A DNA stretch of 64,000 nt. Origin: an uncultured Oceanospirillaceae bacterium. Its GTDB lineage: Bacteria; Pseudomonadota; Gammaproteobacteria; Pseudomonadales; Balneatricaceae. This document shows positions 27,222 through 37,988 of this stretch, piece after piece. The stretch covers positions 1 through 64,000 of the forward strand of contig CAKZPE010000008.1 in assembly GCA_937138495.1 (NCBI GenBank). The letters are read 5' to 3'. The notes beneath the pieces were generated by a model, which saw only the letters and a list, made by a program, of their open reading frames with translations, did no database searches and was not told the origin of the DNA. Position 1 is the first letter of the stretch; every line of letters begins with the position of its first letter. The translations under genes were made by a program, and so were the position numbers.

Positions 27222-28037
27222 ATGAAACGTTATACTCTGGAAGACTTACTGTACCTGATGGATCGCCTGCGTGATCCGGATACCGGTTGCCCATGGGATG
27301 TGAAACAGGATTTTGCCAGCATTGTGCCCCACACCCTGGAAGAAGCCTATGAAGTGGCGGATACCATTGAGCGCAAGGACTGGCCGCATTTACAGGATGA
27401 GTTGGGAGACCTGCTCTTCCAGGTGATCTTTTATGCGCAGTTGGGTAAAGAGCAGTCCAGTTTTGATTTTGAGGCAGTTGTGGATGGTCTGGTGACTAAA
27501 CTGGTACGCCGCCATCCTCATGTTTTTCCTGACGGGAACCTGCATGCTGAACGCCCCGCCGGTGAGTTATCGGATACCGATATCAAAGCCACCTGGGAAG
27601 CGATTAAACGTCAGGAACGGGCAGACAAACCTGTGGATAAAGTCCGTGTGCTGGATGATGTGCCACGGGCGTTACCTGCACTGACCCGGGCTGAAAAACT
27701 GACTCGCCGTGCTTCGCAGGTGGGTTTTGACTGGGGCGCTGCTTTACCTGTGCTGGATAAAATTGAAGAAGAGATTGCTGAACTGCGCGAAGCCATTGCT
27801 GAGGGGAATCTGGATGAAGTGCGGGATGAATTTGGTGATCTGTTGTTTGCGCAGGTAAATCTGGCCCGTCATTTAGGTATAAATCCGGATACTGCATTAC
27901 GTGGCTGTAATCAGAAATTTGAACGTCGCTTTAATTATATTGAAGATCAGGTGGATGCAGGCAAAGGTGACTGGCATGCCTATACGCTCGACGAACTGGA
28001 TGAGTGGTGGGATGAAGCTAAGGCCAAAGGTCTGTAA
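27222..28037 (+). CDS. mazG: Nucleoside triphosphate pyrophosphohydrolase MazG
   Basis: A 271-residue enzyme hydrolysing nucleoside triphosphates to monophosphates, reported to lower ppGpp levels or clear abnormal nucleotides. Two MazG repeats are seen: LEEAYEVADTIE with DELGDLLFQVIFYAQ, and EEIAELREAI with DEFGDLLFAQVNLARHL, each with the ExxE and ExxD metal ligands. In E. coli relA and mazG flank the mazEF toxin-antitoxin pair; here no mazEF lies between. Confidence 0.96.
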   Translation: MKRYTLEDLLYLMDRLRDPDTGCPWDVKQDFASIVPHTLEEAYEVADTIERKDWPHLQDELGDLLFQVIFYAQLGKEQSSFDFEAVVDGLVTKLVRRHPHVFPDGNLHAERPAGELSDTDIKATWEAIKRQERADKPVDKVRVLDDVPRALPALTRAEKLTRRASQVGFDWGAALPVLDKIEEEIAELREAIAEGNLDEVRDEFGDLLFAQVNLARHLGINPDTALRGCNQKFERRFNYIEDQVDAGKGDWHAYTLDELDEWWDEAKAKGL

Positions 28038-28057
28038 ACGCGAAGGCAAAGTTATAG

Positions 28058-28450
28058 ATGCGATTACCGCCGGTTAAATTTCTGGTTGTGGCAGGGGTGA
28101 TCATTCTGTTTGCTGCCTGGAACCATTTTCGTGAATCCGATCAGCGACAGCTGTTACTGGCCGAAGGCTTTGTTGTGTCAGCTGAACTGGAAAGCGCGCC
28201 TGCGATTCTGATCAGTGAGTCCCGTCAGCAAGTGGCGGTACTGTATCCTGATGGTTTTGTGCGTGCTTCTTTCTCGGAAGTTGCCGGGGTGGCGACGGAT
28301 TATCAGCTGAATAAACAGCAGGAACGCATCAACCGTCAGTTAGTAATAACCCTTAAGGATGCTGAAGTAACCGAATGGCGGGTGCATTTTCAGAATGATG
28401 AACAGTTAGAATCGGCCAGGAAAACTCTGGATAAATGGATTTTTAACTGA
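28058..28450 (+). CDS. Uncharacterised single-span membrane protein
   Basis: A 130-residue protein I do not recognise. Residues 6-22 (VKFLVVAGVIILFAAWN) form one membrane segment; the rest is soluble, mixed-charge and probably periplasmic, with no cysteines. It follows mazG by 20 bp on the same strand, so it is probably the third gene of a relA-mazG unit. Nothing in the sequence points to a function. The codon use looks like that of its neighbours. Confidence 0.75.
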   Translation: MRLPPVKFLVVAGVIILFAAWNHFRESDQRQLLLAEGFVVSAELESAPAILISESRQQVAVLYPDGFVRASFSEVAGVATDYQLNKQQERINRQLVITLKDAEVTEWRVHFQNDEQLESARKTLDKWIFN

Positions 28451-28554
28451 ATACCGTGTTGCCTTTTTGTCATTTCAGTTCGTTCTTAAGCCCTATTGTT
28501 CCCCCTTCAGATTAGAGTAATATCGTAATCATATGCCCGTCTGAGGAGATTACG

Positions 28555-31161
28555 ATGAATAGTCTGCACGAAGACCTTCGCGATGATGTAAGGATGCTGG
28601 GGGATTGTCTGGGGGAGGTCATAGCCGCGCAACGTGGTGATGATTTTGTGGCGAGAATTGAACAGATCCGTCATTTGTCAAAACAGGCCCGTGCGTCAGG
28701 CCAGCCTGCTGACGATGAGCTTCTTGAAGCACTTAAACAGCTCTCTGACGATGAGCTACTGGCAGTTGCCCGGGCATTCAGCCAATTTTTAAATCTCGCT
28801 AATATCGCAGAAGAACATCATCGGGTACGGCGTCGTTCAGGTATTCTTGATACCTGTCACAGTGACTCTCTCTGCGGCCTTTTGGGCCGGTTGTTACAGC
28901 AGGGTCTGAGTAAAAAACAGATCGCAGAGCAGGTTGGTCAGTTAGACATTGAACTGGTTCTGACAGCCCATCCGACAGAAGTAAATCGCCGGACTCTTAT
29001 TCAGAAATTTGACGCCATCACCGATTGCTTAAAACGCAATGACCGTGGAGAAGTGGTCGAACACCGCTTGCGGGACTTAATTGCTCAGGCCTGGCACACT
29101 AATGAAATCCGTACTCAGCGGCCTACGCCTGTGGATGAAGCTAAATGGGGCTTTACGGTTATTGAAAATTCCTTGTGGCAGGCTGTGCCTGCATTCTTAC
29201 GCCGACTTGACCGGCAGTTATTTGATGCTACGGGAGAGCATTTACCTCTGGATGCGGCGCCTGTTCGGTTTGCATCCTGGATGGGCGGTGACAGAGACGG
29301 TAATCTCAATGTGACAGCTGAGGTTACTGAGCGGGTGTTATTACTGTCGAGGTGGATGGCGACAGATCTCTATCTGAAAGACATTGAGCAGCTTCGTATC
29401 GAACTGTCTATGGCGGAATGCTCAGATGAATTGCGTGCTGCTGTCGGGGATCATAAGGAGCCGTACCGGGAACTGTTGCGTAAATTGCGTCAGCGTTTCC
29501 AAATCAGCCAGCAGTGCCTGCAGCAGTGTTTGCGGGGGGAGCCTGTTGATCGCTATGAGATGATTGTTACCCGGGATCTGGTAGCGGTGCCGTTAATGCT
29601 GATTGACCGGTCGTTGCGGGCCTGTGGTATGGCCGTAATTGCCGATGGGCTGTTACAGGATATGTTACGGCGGGTAGCCTGTTTTAGTACAGGGCTGGTG
29701 CGTCTGGATATTCGCCAGAATTCAGATCGTCATGAACAGGTATTTGCTGAACTGTGTGAGTACTATGGGTTGGGAGATTATGTCAGTTGGACAGAAGCAG
29801 AGAAGCAAGCTTATCTGATCAGCGAATTAAAGAATAAACGGCCGCTGTTACCGGCGCGTTGGCAACCTTCAGCTGATGTGGCTGAAGTCCTGGCGACTTG
29901 TAAGGTTGTTGCCCGGGAAGAGGCGGATGCTCTTGGGTCATATGTGATTTCAATGGCCAGCCAGCCCTCTGATGTGCTGGCGGTAATATTACTGTTACGG
30001 GAACAGGGTATTCAGCACAATATGGCTGTAGTGCCTTTATTTGAAACCCTTAATGATCTGGATAATGCCAGCCACTGTATCAGCCAGTTATTAGAGATTC
30101 CCTGGTATAAGGCTTATATCCAGGGGCATCAGGAAGTGATGATAGGTTATTCTGACTCGGCTAAAGACGCCGGACAGTTAGCGGCAGCATGGGGTCAGTA
30201 CCGGGCGCAGGAAGCCCTCACTCAGTTATGTCGGTCTCACGGTGTTCATCTGAAGCTCTTTCATGGTCGTGGCGGTACTGTTGGCCGTGGTGGCGGTCCA
30301 AGCCATACTGCCATACTGGCGCAACCTCCCGGATCAGTGGATGGCAGCCTTCGGGTCACGGAACAGGGAGAAATGATCCGTTTTAAGTTTGGCGTGCCGG
30401 AAATTGCGGAGCGTAATATGGAGCTGTATGCCTCCGCGACACTTGAAGCGACCTTAACCCCTCACGGGCATCCTAAAGAAGAATGGCGTGCCCTGATGAC
30501 ACAGTTATCCGCAACCGGTCTGCAACATTACCGGCAGGTGGTGCGTCATGATCCGCAATTTGTTGCTTATTTCCGGGCGGCCACTCCGGAACAGGAACTG
30601 GCGAAATTACCTTTAGGCAGTCGGCCGGCTAAGCGTCGTGCTGATGGTGGGGTTGAAAGTTTACGGGCTATTCCCTGGATTTTTGCCTGGACTCAGATTC
30701 GGCTGATGCTGCCGGCCTGGCTGGGCAGCGATAATGCCTTGCAGGATGCTATTGATGAGCAGCAGCTTCCGCTTATTACTGAAATGCGGCAGCAGTGGCC
30801 GTTCTTCCGTTCTTATATAGATATGTTGGAGATGGTGGTGGCTAAGGCCGATGAAAACATAGCCGCGTACTATGAAAAACGTCTGGTATCTGATGAGTTG
30901 ATGGTGCTGGGGGCTGATTTGCGTTGCCGGTTGGCACATACAATATCTCTGGTGAAGCAGATAAAAGGCCAGGATGCCTTGCTGGTGGAAAATCCAGTCA
31001 TCCGGCAGTCTATAGATGTCCGTAACCCTTACATTGATCCGCTGCATTTATTACAGGCTGAATTGCTTTACCGCGACAGAAATCAGCCGGACGAAAGGCT
31101 GGAGCAGGCACTGATGATTACCATGGCAGGGATCTCCGCGGGGATGAGAAATACCGGATAA
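28555..31161 (+). CDS. ppc: Phosphoenolpyruvate carboxylase
   Basis: An 868-residue enzyme that fixes bicarbonate onto phosphoenolpyruvate to make oxaloacetate, feeding the TCA cycle. Signatures are VLTAHPTEVNRRTLIQK with the catalytic His near residue 142, and the glycine-rich loop FHGRGGTVGRGGGPSH. GYSDSAKDAG and the C-terminal MAGISAGMRNTG are also conserved. Length is typical (E. coli 883). GAGGAG precedes the ATG. Confidence 0.97.
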   Translation: MNSLHEDLRDDVRMLGDCLGEVIAAQRGDDFVARIEQIRHLSKQARASGQPADDELLEALKQLSDDELLAVARAFSQFLNLANIAEEHHRVRRRSGILDTCHSDSLCGLLGRLLQQGLSKKQIAEQVGQLDIELVLTAHPTEVNRRTLIQKFDAITDCLKRNDRGEVVEHRLRDLIAQAWHTNEIRTQRPTPVDEAKWGFTVIENSLWQAVPAFLRRLDRQLFDATGEHLPLDAAPVRFASWMGGDRDGNLNVTAEVTERVLLLSRWMATDLYLKDIEQLRIELSMAECSDELRAAVGDHKEPYRELLRKLRQRFQISQQCLQQCLRGEPVDRYEMIVTRDLVAVPLMLIDRSLRACGMAVIADGLLQDMLRRVACFSTGLVRLDIRQNSDRHEQVFAELCEYYGLGDYVSWTEAEKQAYLISELKNKRPLLPARWQPSADVAEVLATCKVVAREEADALGSYVISMASQPSDVLAVILLLREQGIQHNMAVVPLFETLNDLDNASHCISQLLEIPWYKAYIQGHQEVMIGYSDSAKDAGQLAAAWGQYRAQEALTQLCRSHGVHLKLFHGRGGTVGRGGGPSHTAILAQPPGSVDGSLRVTEQGEMIRFKFGVPEIAERNMELYASATLEATLTPHGHPKEEWRALMTQLSATGLQHYRQVVRHDPQFVAYFRAATPEQELAKLPLGSRPAKRRADGGVESLRAIPWIFAWTQIRLMLPAWLGSDNALQDAIDEQQLPLITEMRQQWPFFRSYIDMLEMVVAKADENIAAYYEKRLVSDELMVLGADLRCRLAHTISLVKQIKGQDALLVENPVIRQSIDVRNPYIDPLHLLQAELLYRDRNQPDERLEQALMITMAGISAGMRNTG

Positions 31162-31331
31162 ACCGGTTTCAGCTCAAAACTGTCGTATCCGGGCAAGATG
31201 TTAGCCTATTAGGGGGTTGAACCCGGCAGCGGTTTTGACTAGCCTTGATGGCTTGTATTTTCTCTGGCAGTTTTTAATTGCTGACAATTCAGAGCGAAGC
31301 GCCGGTGTCAGAGCAGATTTCACCGAATTAA

Positions 31332-32111
<780 letters not shown>

Positions 32112-32132
32112 TATTCACAGCATTTCTGAATG

Positions 32133-32163
32133 AAAAATGGGCCTGATGGCCCATTTTTTTTGT
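32133..32163 (+). terminator. Terminator of adk
   Basis: AAATGGGCC-TGA-TGGCCCATTT followed by a run of eight T residues. Confidence 0.93.
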
Positions 32164-32600
32164 CTGATTTGTTATTTTGTTGTTGAAGAGGGCTAAATTT
32201 TGAACAGCTTAAATCGCCTCTAACGCCTTTATATTAGGGAGGTTTAATTAAGAAGAAATGATTATGTGCAGAATAATGCACAGTTTTTTCGTGCTTGACG
32301 ACTTATGTAGCAGATTTTTTTGCGCCAGTGATAACTACTGGTTTCTCAAGCTAAAACCGAGGAAATATGCTGCTTTTAGCGGTGTTTAAACGATCATTTA
32401 AGTTCCAGATTTTTTACCCACCGGTCAGTTAGATGTTGTTTTTGTACTATATTTAACCGACGGCTGTGTTGCGCCTGAAAATACCTCATGTTATTAAATT
32501 GGGGTGTTTGAATAGCTCATCTTGAATAGATTTACCGTTTCAAGACTGCAAAACAATAATAAAACTGTGTTTGGACAAAACTATCGTGAGGACACTTTCA
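32164..32600 (+). promoter_or_regulatory. Leader of the amino-acid ABC operon with several inverted repeats
   Basis: This 437-bp AT-rich stretch should hold the promoter and control sites of the Aap operon. It has four inverted repeats: TGTGCA-N6-TGCACA with a following T-run (32265-32288), CCAGT-N7-ACTGG (32325-32341), GCTAAAA-N17-TTTTAGC (32350-32380) and CTTGAA-N12-TTCAAG (32521-32544). No clear sigma-70 or sigma-54 promoter could be singled out. Which repeats are operators and which are RNA hairpins is unknown. Confidence 0.45.
32367..32432 (+). CDS. Possible 21-residue leader peptide ahead of the ABC operon
   Basis: A short ORF with a good ribosome binding site: GAGGA ends six bases before the ATG. 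It codes for MLLLAVFKRSFKF followed by QIFYPPVS and a TAG. It is hydrophobic at the start and basic in the middle. It overlaps the inverted repeat at 32350-32380, so translation could affect folding of the leader RNA. No run of a single amino acid stands out. Chance occurrence cannot be excluded. Confidence 0.3.
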   Translation: MLLLAVFKRSFKFQIFYPPVS

Positions 32601-33620
32601 ATGTTCAATAAAAAATTACTGACCGCCGCTGCAGTATCTGCGGCTCTTGCATCTTCTGCTTCTTTTGCTGGTACTCTGGATAGCGTTAAAGAGCGTGGCT
32701 CCCTGCAGTGTGGTGTAAGCTCCGGTGTACCTGGTTACTCTGTACCGGACGATAAAGGTACCTGGACTGGCCTGGATGTTGATGTATGCCGTGCAATTGC
32801 TGCCGCTGTACTGGGCGACGCCACTAAAGTTAAGTATATCCCTCTGACAGCGAAAGAGCGTTTTACCGCACTGTCTTCCGGCGAAATTGATGTTTTATCC
32901 CGTACTACAACCTGGACACTGACCCGTGACAGCCAGCTGGGTATTAACTTTGCCGGTGTAAACTATTATGACGGTCAGGGCTTCCTGGTGAAGAAAGATC
33001 TGGGCGTAAGCAGTGTTAAAGAACTGGACGGTGCAACTATCTGTATCCAATCCGGTACAACTACTGAGCTGAACACCGCTGACTATTTTAATGCGAACGG
33101 TCTGGCGCACACGCCGGTAACCTTCGATACAAACGATCAGGCGGCAACAGCATTCGATACAGGCCGTTGTGATGCCTTCACAACTGACTTGTCTCAGGCA
33201 TTCGCACTGCGTTCTCGCATGGGTGATCCAAGCTCTGTTGTAGCACTGCCAGAAGTTATTTCCAAAGAGCCTCTGGGGCCATCTGTTAAGCAGGCGGATG
33301 ATCAGTGGTTCAACATGGTTAAGTGGTCTCTGAATGCAATGATCAACGCAGAAGAGCTGGGTATTACTTCTGAAAACGTTGATGATCTGAAAGCAAACAG
33401 CAAGAACCCAAGCATCCAGCGTCTGCTGGGCGGTTCTGAAGGTCTGTCTAAAGGTCTGGGTGTAGATGATGACTGGGCATACCGTATTGTTAAGCAGGTA
33501 GGTAACTACGGTGAGTCTTTCGACCGTAACCTGGGTGCCGGTTCTGCACTGGGTATCGATCGTGGTATCAACGCACTGTGGAACCAGGGTGGTTTCCTGT
33601 ACGCTCCACCGATCCGCTAA
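32601..33620 (+). CDS. aapJ: General L-amino acid ABC transporter, substrate-binding protein
   Basis: A 339-residue periplasmic binding protein with a clear signal peptide (MFNKKLLTAAAVSAALASS to SFAG). The mature part starts TLDSVKERGSLQCGVSSGVPG and contains GLDVDVCRAIAAAVLGD, typical of AapJ/BztA proteins that bind a broad range of L-amino acids. Length is normal for AapJ. The ATG at 32601 follows GTGAGGAC; an in-frame start at 32571 would disrupt the signal peptide. First gene of the aapJQMP operon. Confidence 0.94.
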   Translation: MFNKKLLTAAAVSAALASSASFAGTLDSVKERGSLQCGVSSGVPGYSVPDDKGTWTGLDVDVCRAIAAAVLGDATKVKYIPLTAKERFTALSSGEIDVLSRTTTWTLTRDSQLGINFAGVNYYDGQGFLVKKDLGVSSVKELDGATICIQSGTTTELNTADYFNANGLAHTPVTFDTNDQAATAFDTGRCDAFTTDLSQAFALRSRMGDPSSVVALPEVISKEPLGPSVKQADDQWFNMVKWSLNAMINAEELGITSENVDDLKANSKNPSIQRLLGGSEGLSKGLGVDDDWAYRIVKQVGNYGESFDRNLGAGSALGIDRGINALWNQGGFLYAPPIR

Positions 33621-33638
33621 TTTAAATCATTAGCTGAA

Positions 33639-33666
33639 ACCCCGGCGGGTTTATACCTGCCGGGGT
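33639..33666 (+). other. Intergenic stem-loop between aapJ and aapQ
   Basis: ACCCCGGCGGG and CCTGCCGGGGT form a long GC-rich stem around TTTATA with no T-tract behind it. Such hairpins after binding-protein genes usually protect the upstream mRNA and give more binding protein than permease. Partial termination is also possible. Confidence 0.75.
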
Positions 33667-33754
33667 CATCTTATGAAATAAACCGTCTGATACTCAGATA
33701 AGGTGTCGTCTGCAGCACTTGTCGCAGTGGTTATCAGATGAGCGGAGATTTTAT

Positions 33755-34945
33755 ATGCCTACCGATCTATCTCGCAGCGCGCCTCCGGGAGAGAAAACTC
33801 GTTTTTGGAATGATCCGGCCAAACGAGCACTTCTTTTCCAGGTTCTTCTTATTGGCGCAATCCTTCTCTTTGCCGGAACGTTAATTTCCAATACGCTTAA
33901 CAACCTTGAACAACGTGGTATTACCACCGGTTTTGATTTCTTATCCCAGAAAGCCGGCTTCGGTATTCCGTTGACTCTTATTGAGTATAATGAAGCATCT
34001 ACCTACGGAGCGACCTTCTGGGTTGGTCTGTTAAATACCCTGTTAGTGTCTGTTCTGGGCATTATCGCGGCGACTTTCCTTGGCTTTGTCATGGGTGTGG
34101 CGCGTTTATCTGATAACTGGCTGATCGCAAAACTGTCGTCGGTGTATATCGAAATATTTCGTAATATTCCTTTGCTGTTACAAATTTTCTTTTGGTACTT
34201 TGCCGTACTGCGGACATTGCCTTCGCCGCGTCAGAGTATTGAGTTTATGAGCAGTTTCCTGAATATCAGGGGGCTCTCAATGCCGGCACCAGTGGCAGAA
34301 AGCGGTTTTAATCTTGTTATCGGTGCGTTTGTAATCGGTATCGTGCTGACTTTTGTTATGTCCCGCTGGGCGCATAAGCGTCAGGATCAGACGGGCCAGA
34401 TATTCCCTATGTTTTGGGCGGGTCTGGGGCTGATTATTGGTTTGCCGTTAGTTATCTTTATGCTGGCCGGTATGCCTATGCACCTGGATTATCCGGTTCT
34501 TAAAGGCTTTAACTTCCGTGGCGGCATGACGCTGATTCCGGAACTGGTTGCCCTGTGGTTAGCGCTGACTATCTATACCGCTGCGTTTATCGCAGAAACC
34601 GTACGTGCAGGTATTCTTGCCGTGCCAAAAGGACAGCTTGAAGCCGCGTTTGCTCTGGGTCTGCCTAAAGTGCGTACACTTCGTCTGATCGTTATTCCGC
34701 AGGCGATGCGGGTAATCATTCCGCCGCTGACCAGTCAGTACCTGAACCTGGCGAAGAACTCTTCGCTGGCAGCAGCGGTTGCCTATCCGGATCTTGTGGC
34801 GGTGTTTGCCGGTACCACGCTGAACCAGACGGGACAGGCGGTCGAGATTATGTCGATGACAATGGCGGTTTATCTGACCATGAGTATCCTCACCTCGGTC
34901 TTCATGAACTGGTACAACAAGCGCATGTCGCTGATTGAACGATAG
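33755..34945 (+). CDS. aapQ: General L-amino acid ABC transporter, permease AapQ
   Basis: A 396-residue inner-membrane permease of the HisMQ type with about eight hydrophobic segments. The long insert between the first halves (around residues 150-250) is typical of AapQ/BztB. The EAA loop reads AFALGLPKVRTLRLIVIPQA. Start at 33755 was chosen because GCGGAG lies upstream; the residues before it look non-coding. aapM follows 11 bp downstream. Confidence 0.94.
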   Translation: MPTDLSRSAPPGEKTRFWNDPAKRALLFQVLLIGAILLFAGTLISNTLNNLEQRGITTGFDFLSQKAGFGIPLTLIEYNEASTYGATFWVGLLNTLLVSVLGIIAATFLGFVMGVARLSDNWLIAKLSSVYIEIFRNIPLLLQIFFWYFAVLRTLPSPRQSIEFMSSFLNIRGLSMPAPVAESGFNLVIGAFVIGIVLTFVMSRWAHKRQDQTGQIFPMFWAGLGLIIGLPLVIFMLAGMPMHLDYPVLKGFNFRGGMTLIPELVALWLALTIYTAAFIAETVRAGILAVPKGQLEAAFALGLPKVRTLRLIVIPQAMRVIIPPLTSQYLNLAKNSSLAAAVAYPDLVAVFAGTTLNQTGQAVEIMSMTMAVYLTMSILTSVFMNWYNKRMSLIER

Positions 34946-34956
34946 GAGGCGGGCTG

Positions 34957-36057
34957 ATGATTAATGAACAACAACCTACTCTGCCCGCACCGGCGAGTAC
35001 CATTGGCCTGGTAGGCTGGCTGCGCACGAACCTGTTCAACACTCCGATGAACAGTATTGCAACGATTGTTATGCTGTACCTGTGTTACTTATGGCTGACG
35101 CCGATATTTGACTGGGTATTTATCAGTGCTGACTGGGCGGGAACAACCCGGGAAAGCTGCACCAGTGGTGGCGCATGCTGGGTATTTATTACCCAGCGGA
35201 TAGACCAGTTTATGTATGGTTTTTATCCGGCGGATGAAACCTGGCGTCTGAATGTGACCTTCTTTGCGTTTGTTGCCCTGATTGCCTGGCTGATCTGGCC
35301 TAACCTGCCGAAAAAAGGTTTGGTTGCTGCATTTACGTTGCTGATCTTTCCGTTTATCGCATTCGTGTTGCTGAGCGGTGGTTACTTTGGATTAGAGCAC
35401 GTTGAAACCCATAAGTGGGGCGGGCTGAGTCTGACGCTGGTACTGGCTGTGGTGGGTATCGTGGCTGCTTTACCGCTGGGGATTCTGCTGGCGCTGGGGC
35501 GTCGCTCCGAAATGCCAATCGTTCGTGCGATGTCTGTGGCCTATATCGAAATCTGGCGGGGTGTTCCGCTGATTACTGTTCTGTTTATGGCGTCGGTAAT
35601 GCTGCCTCTGTTTTTACCTGAGGATATGCATTTCGATAAGCTGTTGCGGGCACTGATCGGTATCACTATGTTCCAGACCGCCTATATGGCAGAGGTTATC
35701 CGTGGTGGTCTTCAGGCCATTCCTAAAGGTCAGTACGAAGCTGCTGATGCACTGGGTCTGGGGTACTGGCAGAAGATGGTTATGATCATTCTTCCGCAGG
35801 CTCTGAAACTGATGATTCCGGGCGTAGTGAACACCTTTATCGCACTGTTTAAAGATACCAGTCTGGTATTGATTATCGGTCTGTTTGACCTGCTGGCGAT
35901 TGTGCAGGCCGCTCAGAACGATCCTAAGTGGATAGGTTATGCAACTGAAGGTTACGTATTTGTTGCCTTTGTCTTCTGGATTTTCTGTTTCGGTATGTCC
36001 CGTTACAGCCAGCACTTAGAAAAAATGTTGCATACCGGTCACGGAAGTCGAGCCTGA
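34957..36057 (+). CDS. aapM: General L-amino acid ABC transporter, permease AapM
   Basis: A 366-residue permease, partner of AapQ. About eight membrane segments; the EAA loop is [20 protein letters not shown]. The N-terminal half has an extra-cytoplasmic region with two cysteines ([15 protein letters not shown]), as seen in AapM homologues. Third gene of the operon. Confidence 0.94.
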   Translation: MINEQQPTLPAPASTIGLVGWLRTNLFNTPMNSIATIVMLYLCYLWLTPIFDWVFISADWAGTTRESCTSGGACWVFITQRIDQFMYGFYPADETWRLNVTFFAFVALIAWLIWPNLPKKGLVAAFTLLIFPFIAFVLLSGGYFGLEHVETHKWGGLSLTLVLAVVGIVAALPLGILLALGRRSEMPIVRAMSVAYIEIWRGVPLITVLFMASVMLPLFLPEDMHFDKLLRALIGITMFQTAYMAEVIRGGLQAIPKGQYEAADALGLGYWQKMVMIILPQALKLMIPGVVNTFIALFKDTSLVLIIGLFDLLAIVQAAQNDPKWIGYATEGYVFVAFVFWIFCFGMSRYSQHLEKMLHTGHGSRA

Positions 36058-36073
36058 TTCTGGAGTAAGAATA

Positions 36074-36835
36074 ATGAGTGAAGTAAATAAGCAAGAAGAC
36101 CAGTTGATGGTTCAGATCCGTAATATGAACAAGTGGTACGGTGATTTCCATGTGCTGAAAAATGTAAATCTTGATGTTCGCCGCGGTGAAAAAATTGTTA
36201 TCTGTGGGCCTTCAGGCTCCGGTAAATCAACCATGATCCGGTGTATTAATCACCTGGAAGAGCATCAGGAAGGTGACATTTTTGTTAATGGCATCGAGAT
36301 GGCGTCGGACATTAAAAAGATTGATGCTATCCGTAAAGATGTAGGCATGGTGTTCCAGCATTTTAATCTGTTCCCGCACCTGACCGTTCTGGAAAACTGT
36401 GTTCTGGCCCCTATCTGGGTGAAGAAGGTGCCGCGTAAGGAAGCTGAAGCCGTTGCGATGCAGTATCTTGAGCGGGTTAAAATTCCTGAACAGGCGCTGA
36501 AGTATCCGGGTCAGTTATCCGGTGGTCAGCAACAGCGGGTAGCCATTGCACGCTCTCTGTGTATGAACCCTGACGTTATGCTTTTTGATGAGCCGACATC
36601 TGCACTTGACCCTGAGATGATCAAGGAAGTGCTGGATGTAATGATCGAGCTGGCAAACGAAGGTATGACCATGTTGTGTGTAACGCACGAGATGGGCTTT
36701 GCTAAAACCGTTGCCGACCGGGTTATCTTCATGGATGGCGGACAGATTATTGAAGAAAATGAACCGCAGGAATTCTTCAATAATCCGCAGCATGAACGTA
36801 CCCAGCTGTTCTTAAGTCAGATCCTGAATCACTGA
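36074..36835 (+). CDS. aapP: General L-amino acid ABC transporter, ATPase AapP
   Basis: A 253-residue ABC ATPase. Walker A is [14 protein letters not shown], the Q-loop [12 protein letters not shown], the signature [13 protein letters not shown], and Walker [15 protein letters not shown]. The switch histidine is in CVTHEMGFA. It belongs to the polar amino-acid uptake subfamily and powers AapQM. Last gene of the operon. Confidence 0.96.
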   Translation: MSEVNKQEDQLMVQIRNMNKWYGDFHVLKNVNLDVRRGEKIVICGPSGSGKSTMIRCINHLEEHQEGDIFVNGIEMASDIKKIDAIRKDVGMVFQHFNLFPHLTVLENCVLAPIWVKKVPRKEAEAVAMQYLERVKIPEQALKYPGQLSGGQQQRVAIARSLCMNPDVMLFDEPTSALDPEMIKEVLDVMIELANEGMTMLCVTHEMGFAKTVADRVIFMDGGQIIEENEPQEFFNNPQHERTQLFLSQILNH

Positions 36836-36854
36836 TCAGGTGATCTGAATTCTG

Positions 36855-36880
36855 AAACGGGCCGTAAGGCCCGTTTTTTA
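36855..36880 (+). terminator. Terminator of the aap operon
   Basis: AAACGGGCC-GTAA-GGCCCGTTT followed by further T residues. Confidence 0.92.
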
Positions 36881-36965
36881 TGCCCGGAATTTGATATCAG
36901 TCGGCTGTGTTGTCGTAATAATTCTGGGATAATGCGCCTGAATTACTGATTGTTTAGGAATATCA

Positions 36966-37988
36966 ATGCCACAGCAAAAACTCGCTGTTGTTCTGGTGAA
37001 TCTGGGAACGCCGGATGCACCTACTCCCGGTGCCGTACGGCGCTATCTGAAGGAATTTTTATCTGATGCCCGGGTTGTTGAAGGTAAAGGTTTGCGGCGT
37101 ATCTTCTGGCTGGCCGTACTGAACTTTATCATTCTTAATATCCGGCCTAAAAAAGTCGCTAAACTTTATGCCAGTATCTGGGATGAAGATTCGCCGCTGC
37201 GTAAGATTCTTAATCAGCAGGTGGCTGGACTGAGCGTTCGGTTACAGGATGAGTTTCCCGCGGCGAATGTTCAGGTTTTCCCTGCAATGACTTATGGATC
37301 ACCCGGTTTACAGCAACGTCTTACTGATCTGGTTGCGGCCGGTTATGAGAAGGTTCTGATCATTCCTTTGTATCCGCAGTATTCTGCAACCACGACAGCA
37401 CCGGTTTATGATCAGGTGCAGGCATTTCAGCGTAAACAGCGTAATTTGCTGGATATACGCATTGTGAAGGATTATCACGATCATCCGATGTACATTGAGG
37501 CACTGGCTGAAAGGGTGTCCAGTTTCTGGCAGGAAAGTGGCCGTGGCAACAAACTGATTCTTTCTTACCATGGTATTCCACAGGAGTATGCGGATAAGGG
37601 GGATCCTTATGCCGTTCAGTGTCATCAGACATCCGCGTTGCTGGCGGCCAAACTGGGTTTACAGGACGGCCAGTGGCAGCAGACCTTCCAGTCACGTTTT
37701 GGACCAATGGAATGGTTGCAGCCGTATACAGATAAGACCCTTGAGTCGCTGGCAAAGTCCGGTTGTGAGTCGGTGGATATGATGTGTCCGGCGTTTGCTG
37801 CTGATTGCCTGGAAACACTGGAAGAGATCACCGTGGAGAACTGCGAGGTTTTCCGTGAGGCTGGCGGTAAAGGTTACCAGTATATACCGGCGCTGAATGC
37901 GTCACCGATGATGATTGATTTACTGACTGCGCTGACCTCTGCGCAGGCAAACGACTGGCTAAAGGCGGAGAATGACCATGCAGCTTGA
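36966..37988 (+). CDS. hemH: Ferrochelatase
   Basis: A 340-residue enzyme inserting ferrous iron into protoporphyrin IX to make haem. The N-terminal [20 protein letters not shown] and the motif [19 protein letters not shown] with the catalytic histidine are clear, as are the conserved glutamate residues in [24 protein letters not shown] precedes the ATG. It overlaps the start of rlmB by 11 bp. Confidence 0.96.
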   Translation: MPQQKLAVVLVNLGTPDAPTPGAVRRYLKEFLSDARVVEGKGLRRIFWLAVLNFIILNIRPKKVAKLYASIWDEDSPLRKILNQQVAGLSVRLQDEFPAANVQVFPAMTYGSPGLQQRLTDLVAAGYEKVLIIPLYPQYSATTTAPVYDQVQAFQRKQRNLLDIRIVKDYHDHPMYIEALAERVSSFWQESGRGNKLILSYHGIPQEYADKGDPYAVQCHQTSALLAAKLGLQDGQWQQTFQSRFGPMEWLQPYTDKTLESLAKSGCESVDMMCPAFAADCLETLEEITVENCEVFREAGGKGYQYIPALNASPMMIDLLTALTSAQANDWLKAENDHAA

